The notes beneath the pieces were generated by a model, which saw only the letters and a program-made list of their open reading frames with translations, did no database searches and was not told the DNA's origin. The position numbers and the translations under genes were made by a program. Below are positions 1 through 5,122 of a DNA stretch of 18,359 bases, piece by piece; position 1 is the first letter of the stretch, and the number at the start of each line of letters is the position of its first letter. This stretch comes from an uncultured bacterium (GTDB lineage: Bacteria; Muiribacteriota; Ozemobacteria; Ozemobacterales; Ozemobacteraceae), in contig CALEDQ010000007.1 of the NCBI GenBank assembly GCA_937949615.1, positions 1 to 18,359 of the forward strand, read 5' to 3'.

Positions 1-50
1 TGCACGCCGGGATCTGTGAGGGGACCGCTCGGGCAACCAGCGGTTCTACC
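1..50 (+). mobile_element. 3' end of a group II intron (domain V tail and domain VI), cut by the window edge
   Basis: The first bases match the usual 3' end of bacterial group II introns. The descending strand of domain V (GCACGCCGGGATC) is followed by the linker TGTGAGGGG and then a domain VI hairpin in which ACCGCT (24-29) pairs with AGCGGT (39-44), ending near TCTACC. The rest of the intron, including any reverse transcriptase, would lie to the left of the window. The exact splice point was not determined and is placed near 50. The call rests on pattern memory of domain V/VI and was not checked by covariance search. Confidence 0.6.
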
Positions 51-127
51 TTAACACCGAAAAATCAGGAACAATACCAATCGCAAATCAGCCATATTCC
101 TGAAATAAGCAGATGTAACTCGGAAAG

Positions 128-155
128 TTGACTTGTGGTATAAAAAAGGTATAAT
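128..155 (+). promoter_or_regulatory. Sigma-70-type promoter of brnTA
   Basis: TTGACT (128-133) and a perfect TATAAT (150-155) are separated by 16 bases. Transcription should start about 161-163, next to the GTG start of brnT at 164, so the transcript would be leaderless or nearly so. Confidence 0.6.
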
Positions 156-173
156 TATTATATGTGAATAATT
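153..173. promoter_or_regulatory. Inverted repeat over the brnT start, candidate BrnA operator
   Basis: AATTATT (153-159) and AATAATT (167-173) form a perfect 7-bp inverted repeat with a 7-base spacer. It overlaps the -10 box, the expected transcription start and the brnT start codon. BrnA-type RHH antitoxins are known to repress their own promoters through inverted repeats. Assigning this dyad to BrnA is inference, and its AT-richness makes chance pairing possible. Confidence 0.4.
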
Positions 174-436
174 TTGAATTTGACCAAACCAAAAGCTTAT
201 CAAATCTGGAAAAACACGGAATAGATTTTGTTCAGGCACAAAATTTATGGAATGATCCGGATCTTTTAGAAATTCCTGCAAAAACTTCTGATGAGCCAAG
301 ATTTTTGTTAATAGGACGAATTAAACAGAAGCATTGGTCAGCAATAATAACTTACCGACAAAGCAATATCAGGATAATTTCGGTCCGAAGATCAAGAAAA
401 GAAGAGGTTGATTTATATGAAAGCGAAAAATTTTGA
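164..436 (+). CDS. brnT: BrnT family ribonuclease toxin
   Basis: A 90-residue protein with the full BrnT (DUF497) layout. It has the N-terminal FEFD segment, NLEKHGIDF at about 14-22, the LWNDPD and EIPA motifs, then DEPRFLLIGRI, the HWSAIITYR core strand and the closing RIISVRRSRKEEVDLYE. BrnT toxins are RelE-fold ribonucleases that inhibit translation and are neutralised by BrnA. The start is GTG at 164: no other in-frame start is near, and the family normally begins right before the FEFD segment. No Shine-Dalgarno sequence is present, in line with a leaderless message from the promoter at 128-155. The 3' end overlaps brnA by 20 bases, so the two are translationally linked. The length is normal and the gene looks intact. 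It is AT-rich, like the rest of the island. Confidence 0.9.
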   Translation: MNNFEFDQTKSLSNLEKHGIDFVQAQNLWNDPDLLEIPAKTSDEPRFLLIGRIKQKHWSAIITYRQSNIRIISVRRSRKEEVDLYESEKF

Positions 437-650
437 TGAAAAGTTTGATGATGGAGAAAGTATTCTGGCAAACCTTGATCTAACCAAGGCCAAAAGATCA
501 TCTCGTGATCAAAAACGCGTAAATGTTGATTTTCCAAAATGGATGATTGAAGCATTAGACAGAGAAGCCAAACGACTAAATGTAACCAGGCAGTCAATTA
601 TCAAACTTTGGCTTGCAGAGCGTTTAGAGAGACAGGCCCAAGCAACATAA
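417..650 (+). CDS. brnA: BrnA family antitoxin (ribbon-helix-helix)
   Basis: A 77-residue protein starting at ATG 417, preceded by AGAGG at about 403-407. A TTG three codons upstream is less likely. The sequence has the BrnA pattern: an N-terminal KAKNFDEKFDDGE segment that binds the toxin, an LDLTKAKR linker, then the ribbon strand KRVNVDFP and the helix-turn-helix WMIEALDREAKRLNVTRQSII of the RHH fold. The C-terminus LWLAERLE is typical of the family. BrnA dimers neutralise BrnT and repress the operon. Toxin-first gene order is normal for this family. The pair appears complete and functional. Confidence 0.9.
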   Translation: MKAKNFDEKFDDGESILANLDLTKAKRSSRDQKRVNVDFPKWMIEALDREAKRLNVTRQSIIKLWLAERLERQAQAT

Positions 651-751
651 TAATAAAAGCCAAAACAATTGATAAAATGAAATTACCAGAACCCAATGAT
701 AGAATTAATTTTAGGCTTGAGAAGATACCGTAAACTGGAAAACGGAAAATT

Positions 752-979
752 ATGAAACAAGAAGCGATAAAACTGGAACTTATTGAATGGCTGGCAAAAC
801 TAAATGACAGCGATACTATTCAATATTTAAAAAAAATTAAAGACGCTGGGGCAAAAAACCAGGATTGTTGGAATGATTTGCCTGAACAACAAAAAAAAGG
901 CATTTTACGGGGTCTGAAAGATATTGATGAGGGGCGAACAATTCCTCACGAAGAAATTAAAACAAGATATGGCATATAA
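752..979 (+). CDS. Small antitoxin of a ParE/RelE-type module (probable)
   Basis: A 75-residue, highly charged, helical protein. It resembles the short addiction-module proteins found before RelE/ParE toxins in many Bacteroidetes-like genomes: an N-terminal helix KLELIEWLAKLND, a middle WNDLPEQQKKGI segment, then GLKDIDEGRTIPHEEI and the final TRYGI. The last part, with a DIDEGR.IPHEE pattern, is the toxin-binding tail seen in that group. Its 3' end overlaps the ATG of the downstream toxin remnant by 11 bases, the usual antitoxin-toxin coupling. Because the toxin is broken, this antitoxin is probably an orphan. It may still bind DNA or counter a related toxin elsewhere. Only a weak Shine-Dalgarno (CGGAAAA) precedes the ATG. 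The family call is from recognition of the pattern and the context, without a search. Confidence 0.65.
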   Translation: MKQEAIKLELIEWLAKLNDSDTIQYLKKIKDAGAKNQDCWNDLPEQQKKGILRGLKDIDEGRTIPHEEIKTRYGI

Positions 980-1188
980 GCTTCATTGGTCAGACGAAAC
1001 TGTTAAAAACCTTGAGGATATTTTAAAATACCTTGTCGAGAATTGGCCCAACAAAGAAGTAGATAATTTCAAATGAAGCTTAGGCCTGCAACTCGACTTA
1101 ATAATTAAAAACCCATGCATGTATTTATGTCGATCCGAAAAACCGAGTCTGATCACAACTGCCGTTGTCTGTAAAAGACAAATCTAAC
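969..1188 (+). pseudogene. Broken RelE/ParE-type toxin with internal TGA stop
   Basis: From ATG 969 the frame gives a ParE/RelE-like N-terminus: MAYKLHWSDETVKNLEDIL, then YLVENWPNKEVDNFK, ending at TGA 1074-1076 after 35 codons. The same frame continues past the stop with SLGLQLDLIIKNPCMY, which matches the next helix of this toxin family (LQLDLI..NP.MY), so the stop is a nonsense change within an inherited gene. Beyond about 1128 the sequence is shared with the dispersed repeat at 3404-3458, and the strand holding the usual LRKAVV.K motif is not clearly recognisable. The toxin is therefore both interrupted and probably replaced at its 3' end. Family length is about 95-100 residues. A sequencing error at the TGA would not by itself restore a normal C-terminus. 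Confidence 0.65.
1130..1184 (+). repeat. Dispersed boundary repeat, copy R1
   Basis: This 55-base stretch aligns without gaps to 3404-3458, with 40 of 55 bases identical by hand count. The most similar part is the right half, around CGTTRTCTGYAAAARACAAATC-like sequence. It lies between the broken ParE-like gene and the next TA promoter. It may be remnant coding sequence or part of a cassette recombination site. Confidence 0.55.
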
Positions 1189-1216
1189 TAGACAACTAAG
1201 TTTTTTGACGTATAAT
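1189..1216 (+). promoter_or_regulatory. Promoter of the RHH/PIN toxin-antitoxin operon
   Basis: TAGACA (1189-1194) and TATAAT (1211-1216) with a 16-base spacer, the same spacing as the brnTA promoter. The transcription start would be about 1222, leaving a leader of about 25 bases that carries a strong Shine-Dalgarno (GCGGAGGGG, 1234-1242). Confidence 0.6.
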
Positions 1217-1232
1217 TTAATTAGATACGTCA
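1206..1232. promoter_or_regulatory. Palindromic operator over the antitoxin promoter
   Basis: TGACGTA (1206-1212) and TACGTCA (1226-1232) form a perfect 7-bp inverted repeat with a 13-base, AT-rich spacer that contains TAATTTAATTA, itself a dyad. The element covers the -10 box and the expected start of transcription. This is the geometry of TA autoregulation, in which the RHH antitoxin alone or with toxin blocks polymerase. The protein that binds is inferred from position. Confidence 0.6.
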
Positions 1233-1246
1233 CGCGGAGGGGCAAT

Positions 1247-1501
1247 ATGGATACCAAGCTGACTCTAAGACTCGATAAAGAAATAATTGAACGAATAAAA
1301 ATCTGCGCATCAAAGCAGCAAAAGTCTCTCAGCGAGCTTACCGAGGAGTTGTATAAGTCGTTTCTTCTGAAAAGTCCCGGAAATTCTGAATCAGAAATTC
1401 GTTCGCCAATCGCGAAAAAATATAAAGGCATAATCAACAGCGCTGATTTTGATGAAGAAACCCAGAAATTAAATTACTTGAGAGATAAGCACCTGTCATG
1501 A
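1247..1501 (+). CDS. RHH-type antitoxin (DUF6364-like), partner of the PIN toxin
   Basis: An 84-residue protein. ATG 1247 is chosen because GCGGAGGGG lies just upstream and the N-terminus then begins at the ribbon strand MDTKLTLRLDKEIIERIK, the hallmark of DUF6364/RHH antitoxins. The upstream in-frame ATG at 1205 sits inside the promoter. The helix ASKQQKSLSELTEELYKSFL (about 23-42) completes the DNA-binding fold. The C-terminal half has SPIAKKYKGIINSADFDEET, a pattern common in antitoxins of PIN toxins, and would wrap the toxin. Its stop overlaps the toxin ATG (ATGA, 1498-1501). It should bind the palindrome at 1206-1232. Confidence 0.85.
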   Translation: MDTKLTLRLDKEIIERIKICASKQQKSLSELTEELYKSFLLKSPGNSESEIRSPIAKKYKGIINSADFDEETQKLNYLRDKHLS

Positions 1502-1917
1502 TCAAAGCATACATCGATTGCAACATTTTGCTCGATTGGCTCCTCGACAGGGAGCCTTTTTCATCCTATTCCGCAAAAATCATTGAATTGATCGAAACCA
1601 GGAAAATTCTTGGCCTGGTTTCCCCTCTTACATTGGCCAACACCTATTATGTCATCTCAAAAGAATTAAACAAAAAAATTGCCGATGAATTCATTCTCGA
1701 TAGTTTGCGGATTTTTTCTGTTCCGGGTATTTCTCTAAAAAATGTTAAAGAAGCGGTTGCCAACAAATTTAAAGACTTTGAAGACGATATACACAGCTCG
1801 ATTGCAGCAGAAAACAATGTGGACTTTCTCATAACACGAAACAAAAAAGACTTTAAGACCGATCAATTCAAAGTTATGGATGCAGAAGAATTTCTAAGAA
1901 CAATTGAGAGAAAATGA
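1498..1917 (+). CDS. PIN-domain toxin (VapC-like ribonuclease)
   Basis: A 139-residue single-domain PIN protein. The acidic metal-binding residues are visible: D7 in YIDCNILLDWLLDREP, the cluster around D93-D97 in FKDFEDDIHSSIAAENN, and D109 with T113-R114-N115 and D118 in VDFLITRNKKDF. The second-helix motif SPLTLANTYYVI (42-53) is also typical. VapC-type PIN toxins are Mg-dependent RNases that cut tRNA or rRNA; the target here cannot be read from the sequence. Length and motifs are normal, so it is probably active. It is translationally coupled to the antitoxin through a 4-base overlap. The stop is followed at once by CAGATAAC (1919-1926), discussed as a possible cassette boundary. Confidence 0.88.
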   Translation: MIKAYIDCNILLDWLLDREPFSSYSAKIIELIETRKILGLVSPLTLANTYYVISKELNKKIADEFILDSLRIFSVPGISLKNVKEAVANKFKDFEDDIHSSIAAENNVDFLITRNKKDFKTDQFKVMDAEEFLRTIERK

Positions 1918-1926
1918 TCAGATAAC

Positions 1927-1949
1927 CGGCAAACAATTTTGTCCTGCCG
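1927..1949. other. Short stem-loop after the PIN toxin gene
   Basis: CGGCA (1927-1931) pairs with TGCCG (1945-1949) across a 13-base loop, 9 bases after the toxin stop. It could be a weak terminator (no T-tract follows directly) or part of a cassette recombination hairpin. The gap from 1918 to 2190 holds no convincing gene. A 40-codon frame from GTG 2053 has no recognisable features, and CCGCATGCGG (2108-2117) is a perfect 10-base palindrome. Confidence 0.3.
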
Positions 1950-1993
1950 AATTGGCAATAATTTTTCGAGAAAAACCCGCAGAGGTTTGCTAT

Positions 1994-2028
1994 AATCGAT
2001 TCAAATAAATTCGGCGGCCCATCGGGCA
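1994..2028 (+). repeat. Dispersed boundary repeat, copy R2
   Basis: This 35-base stretch is almost identical to 3455-3490, differing by one inserted C and one T/C change. In one frame it reads IDSNKFGGPSGNETR and then stop. It contains a small GCCC/GGGC stem. With R3 it brackets the two orphan genes at 2191-3389. Confidence 0.7.
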
Positions 2029-2190
2029 ATGAGACTAGATAAGAGAAGATATGTGAACAATCAGACTAAAAGCAAGATTGCGCTTGAAAAAAATGGCATG
2101 CTGCCGACCGCATGCGGCTTCATATTGCGCTGCCAGTGCTGGTTGTATTGCAAAGAAAGAATCGTAACAAGCGCGTAGAGTAAATAAAAA

Positions 2191-2517
2191 ATGAAAAGAT
2201 CTGTTTTATTAATATTACCATATGCTATTTTCGCAGTTCACATTGGTGGATGGAGTCTTTTTTTAAGAGATTTGTTGAATAAAATTATAAAAGATAAAGA
2301 TGAATTGAAAATTCTGTTAATAGTAATCATTATCATTTTCATTAATTGTAGCCCATTGTTAGTATATGAACTATTTAGAAATGTTCCAGCAGAATATAAT
2401 AACGTTGTTGACAATATTTGGATAACGCTGCTTTATTTTATAGGTGGCTTGCCATACTGTTATCTGGCATTTAAACTATTTCAAATATTGAAGAAAAAAA
2501 CAGAAATTAACCAATAA
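2191..2517 (+). CDS. Small integral membrane protein of unknown function
   Basis: A 108-residue protein with three predicted membrane segments: about residues 4-24 (VLLILPYAIFAVHIGGWSLF), 41-61 (a run of I, L and V) and 78-100 (IWITLLYFIGGLPYCYLAF). Short charged loops (KIIKDKDELK) and a basic tail (KKKTEINQ) suggest a cytoplasmic C-terminus. I do not recognise a family. No strong Shine-Dalgarno is visible before ATG 2191. It sits 101 bases before the HEPN/LOTUS candidate and shares its low GC content. A joint role, for example a membrane partner of an RNA-acting or defence protein, is possible but unsupported beyond adjacency. Confidence 0.55.
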   Translation: MKRSVLLILPYAIFAVHIGGWSLFLRDLLNKIIKDKDELKILLIVIIIIFINCSPLLVYELFRNVPAEYNNVVDNIWITLLYFIGGLPYCYLAFKLFQILKKKTEINQ

Positions 2518-2618
2518 TCCGGTTTATAGAGGTGCCTGGCAAAGAGAGCCTGAGAGAAACAGCATTAACGAACATTTTCATTTGCGATAGTCGTTTCAAG
2601 AATTCAAAGATTTAAATA

Positions 2619-3389
2619 ATGAGCGATCAGACTGAAAAATTACTTAGTAGCCTGCTTGGCCGGAATCTCAAGGCATTTCAACTGCTTGAATATTATATAA
2701 AAGCACTTGTTGATTCATCAATGCATAAGTTAGAAGTAATTGATAAAGAATTGATCGAAAATAACAAGATGATTGGCAGCAAAATAACGCTTGGCCAATC
2801 AATTCCAGAGTTTTTGAAAATTCTGGAAAATAAAGGAATTTTTCCTGATTCTGAAGATGGTTTCTTTATTAGCTTGAAAATCAGTTGGTTAGTAGATGAT
2901 AACCAAAGAAATGAATGGATACAGTTGATGAAAAGCTTGATTGAAGAAAGGAACTGGCTAGTTCATCAGTCTTATATTGATTTTAGCATAAGCGGCGATG
3001 ACAAAGAGAGCCTCTTAAAAAGAATTGAAACACAGTTCGAAAAGACTCAAAAAACTATAGAAATATTAAAAGCGCAAATGGCGGCAATGGCAAAAGCAAA
3101 AAAAAATATGACTCATGACCTAATATTTTTTTCAACTGGAATTTTTATATTTCAATTTGAAAAAATAAAAAAAGACAAGGAAGGTTGGGCTCTATTTCAA
3201 AGTTTTGCCTCACATTTCAATAGAGTTATAGAAGAAAGTAGAAAAAAAAATCCCCAAATACCTTTAGGAATAAAAATGGACTTAGAAAAAGCCAAAACAT
3301 TTTATGAGAGCAGAGGTATTTTTGAATTCGAAAGCAAAACCATTAATAATCAGAACAGAGTTTACATTAGATTAAAAAATTCTGCCTAA
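2619..3389 (+). CDS. Candidate HEPN nuclease-like domain fused to a C-terminal LOTUS/OST-HTH-like domain
   Basis: A 256-residue protein that I do not recognise as a named family. The N-terminal helical part (about 10-120) carries LIEERNWLVHQ: R111-N112 and H116 form the RX4H motif of HEPN domains, which are often metal-independent RNases in toxins and defence systems. A charged helix (about 130-162) follows. The C-terminal part (about 183-252) has EGWALFQSFASHF, a basic/proline stretch, FYESRGIFEFE and RVYIRL. This order resembles LOTUS/OST-HTH domains, small winged-helix RNA-binding modules. Together these would make a two-domain RNA-targeting protein. Both assignments come from motif reading, and the LOTUS one is the weaker. 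The gene is very AT-rich with poly-A runs. No good Shine-Dalgarno precedes ATG 2619; it stands alone between boundary repeats. Confidence 0.6.
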   Translation: MSDQTEKLLSSLLGRNLKAFQLLEYYIKALVDSSMHKLEVIDKELIENNKMIGSKITLGQSIPEFLKILENKGIFPDSEDGFFISLKISWLVDDNQRNEWIQLMKSLIEERNWLVHQSYIDFSISGDDKESLLKRIETQFEKTQKTIEILKAQMAAMAKAKKNMTHDLIFFSTGIFIFQFEKIKKDKEGWALFQSFASHFNRVIEESRKKNPQIPLGIKMDLEKAKTFYESRGIFEFESKTINNQNRVYIRLKNSA

Positions 3390-3403
3390 TCGGTTAATTT
3401 GCA

Positions 3404-3490
3404 TCGAGGCGAAAAATGGGCACCGGTCACAATAGGCGTTATCTGCAAAAAACAAATCGATTCAAATAAATTCGGCCGGCCCACCGGGCA
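3404..3490 (+). repeat. Dispersed boundary repeat, copy R3 (contains R1-like and R2-like parts)
   Basis: The first 55 bases match R1 (1130-1184) and the last 36 match R2 (1994-2028), so R3 is the fullest copy. It is in frame with the preceding gene after its TAA stop and reads HRGEKWAPVTIGVICKKQI, continuing to a TGA at 3498. R1 in its equivalent frame reads CRSEKPSLITTAVVCKRQI. A GCCTA/TAGGC pair (3384-3388 and 3433-3437) and a CGGT/ACCG pair lie around its left part, and GTTATCTG follows at 3438-3445. Confidence 0.6.
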
Positions 3491-3544
3491 GAGATATTGA
3501 TTGCATATACGACTTTCAACCCTGATATGACTCCTGTTCTTTGG

Positions 3545-3574
3545 TTGACAGATTAAGCTGACGAACTGTACAAT
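3545..3574 (+). promoter_or_regulatory. Probable promoter of the peptidase/SUMF1 gene pair
   Basis: TTGACA (3545-3550, perfect) and TACAAT (3569-3574) with an 18-base spacer. The start of transcription would be near 3581, leaving a leader of about 70 bases before ATG 3652. It stands just right of the accessory island. Confidence 0.5.
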
Positions 3575-3651
3575 GATGGTTCCAGGCTCACACCACGCCT
3601 TTTTTCAGGTTTTATTCACAGCCCGGCCAGACCACCACAGGAGATCAATCA

Positions 3652-5097
3652 ATGAGAGCGAACTCAAGAGCGGCTATCAGACTCATCCTTATGCTTGGAA
3701 TTCTTTTTTCTTCGATTTTCTCGCCTTCTTCAGCCTCTTTTGCAGGCCAGGCCGTTTCGAAGTATCCCTGGGTCATCAAGAAATCTCTGGTTCTTTGCTC
3801 GCTTTTCCCGACAGAACGCTCAATGAGCGTAGAGGGAGAATTGGTTTTCGACAAGGTTGCCAGCTACAGTGAATTCCTGCACTTTGGAATTTCACCGGCA
3901 AATCTGAAACTAAAAGATGCCTCAGGCAAGAACATCCCTTACAAATACTACGAGGATGGTGGTATTTGCCTGACCACCCCACTTCCGATTGGAATGAACA
4001 CCATTCAATTCAAATTTCAGCACTCTTTTCCCGCATCAGATTCTGCCGATCCTTATTTCTTCGTGGGCGAAGATTTCACGAACCTGGAAGATAACAATGC
4101 CTGGTATCCCATGATAATGCTTTGTTTGTCCATCAATGGAAAATACGTGCTCCCAGCCCCCCACATGGCTGAACTTGTGGTTTCAGCCCCGGAAGGCTAT
4201 ACAGTCATCGGTACCGGGAAAAAAATCGACGAAAAACATCGGGCTGGCAGAGTAACAACGTATTTTAAAACCGAAAAAGCTATTCCTGGCCAATTGGGAG
4301 TCTATGCCGGGAAATACAAAACCATTCATGGTACAAGTGCCGGGGTTAATTTCTCGATCCATGTGCGAAAAGGACTGGATTTTAAACGAGCCTCTGAAAT
4401 AAAAGAAAATGTCGAGAAAATCCTGCGGTTTTATATCGACCGATACGGCTTTTTCCCATGCTCGGCGCTGGATATCATTCAGCGACCATATCTTCCAAAT
4501 GGTAATAACTATTCAGAAGCACACGGTATTATTCTCATCAATGGCGAAGATGTTTTCACCAAATCGGCAGAGGAAGTAGCTCCTGCACCGGCTTCACTTA
4601 TTGCTCACGAAATTTATCACCAGTATATATGCCATATGGTTCGGGGAACAGGTTTTGACCGGAAGCTTTTTACCGAAGGGATGACCTGCTATGGCGAGAT
4701 CCTGTGCGCAAGTTCAATTCTTGATAAAAATCTTATTATCAAGGCAATCGACCTGTGGGCACTGATTATACGCAAAATACCGGCAGCAACGGATGTGGCG
4801 ATTGCAGGTATCAGCAAAGAAAATCCAAATTTATCAAGATATTACTACTATAAGATGCCGCTTTTTCTTCTGACGCTGAGACAATGCGTGGGTGACGATG
4901 CCATGAAGAAATTTGAGCGCTCGCTTCTGAAAAAATATGGCTATAAAGAACCGATATCGTTCACCGAATTCCTGAGCTTTCTGAAACAGGAGACCGGGGC
5001 GCTTCCCGGTGCCAGTAAAGTATTTGATGCCTGGCTGAACAAACCCGGACTCCCGCCGTTCTGGAAACCAGAGCAGGAAGCAGCCCAGATTCGCTGA
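3652..5097 (+). CDS. Exported M1-like zinc aminopeptidase (gluzincin)
   Basis: A 481-residue protein. An N-terminal signal peptide of about 30 residues (MRANSRAAIRLILMLGILF, then a SASFAGQA-like cleavage region) sends it across the membrane. The catalytic zinc site is complete: H319-E320-I-Y-H323 and, after an 18-residue spacer, E342 in LFTEGMTCY, exactly the HEXXH-X18-E pattern of M1 peptidases. A Tyr cluster at 397-400 (RYYYYKMPLF) matches the region holding the M1 transition-state Tyr. The exopeptidase GXMEN motif is not conserved: GNNYSEAHGIILI stands in its place, so aminopeptidase specificity is uncertain. At under 500 residues it lacks the C-terminal helical domain of large M1 enzymes. 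AGGAG at 3639-3643 supports the start. The next gene follows after 25 bases and is probably cotranscribed. Confidence 0.8.
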   Translation: MRANSRAAIRLILMLGILFSSIFSPSSASFAGQAVSKYPWVIKKSLVLCSLFPTERSMSVEGELVFDKVASYSEFLHFGISPANLKLKDASGKNIPYKYYEDGGICLTTPLPIGMNTIQFKFQHSFPASDSADPYFFVGEDFTNLEDNNAWYPMIMLCLSINGKYVLPAPHMAELVVSAPEGYTVIGTGKKIDEKHRAGRVTTYFKTEKAIPGQLGVYAGKYKTIHGTSAGVNFSIHVRKGLDFKRASEIKENVEKILRFYIDRYGFFPCSALDIIQRPYLPNGNNYSEAHGIILINGEDVFTKSAEEVAPAPASLIAHEIYHQYICHMVRGTGFDRKLFTEGMTCYGEILCASSILDKNLIIKAIDLWALIIRKIPAATDVAIAGISKENPNLSRYYYYKMPLFLLTLRQCVGDDAMKKFERSLLKKYGYKEPISFTEFLSFLKQETGALPGASKVFDAWLNKPGLPPFWKPEQEAAQIR

Positions 5098-5122
5098 TAG
5101 TTGGGTAATAGTGGAGGAAACC

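Noticed and set aside
660..732. Short frame from ATG 677 (18 codons) between brnA and the next antitoxin
   Set aside because: Too short to support, with no ribosome-binding site. It could be a scrap of a lost gene, but nothing shows which.
2053..2175. A 40-codon frame from GTG 2053 with several cysteines
   Set aside because: Weak ribosome-binding site, no similarity to any small protein I know, and it overlaps palindromic and repeat sequence; chance is the simpler explanation.
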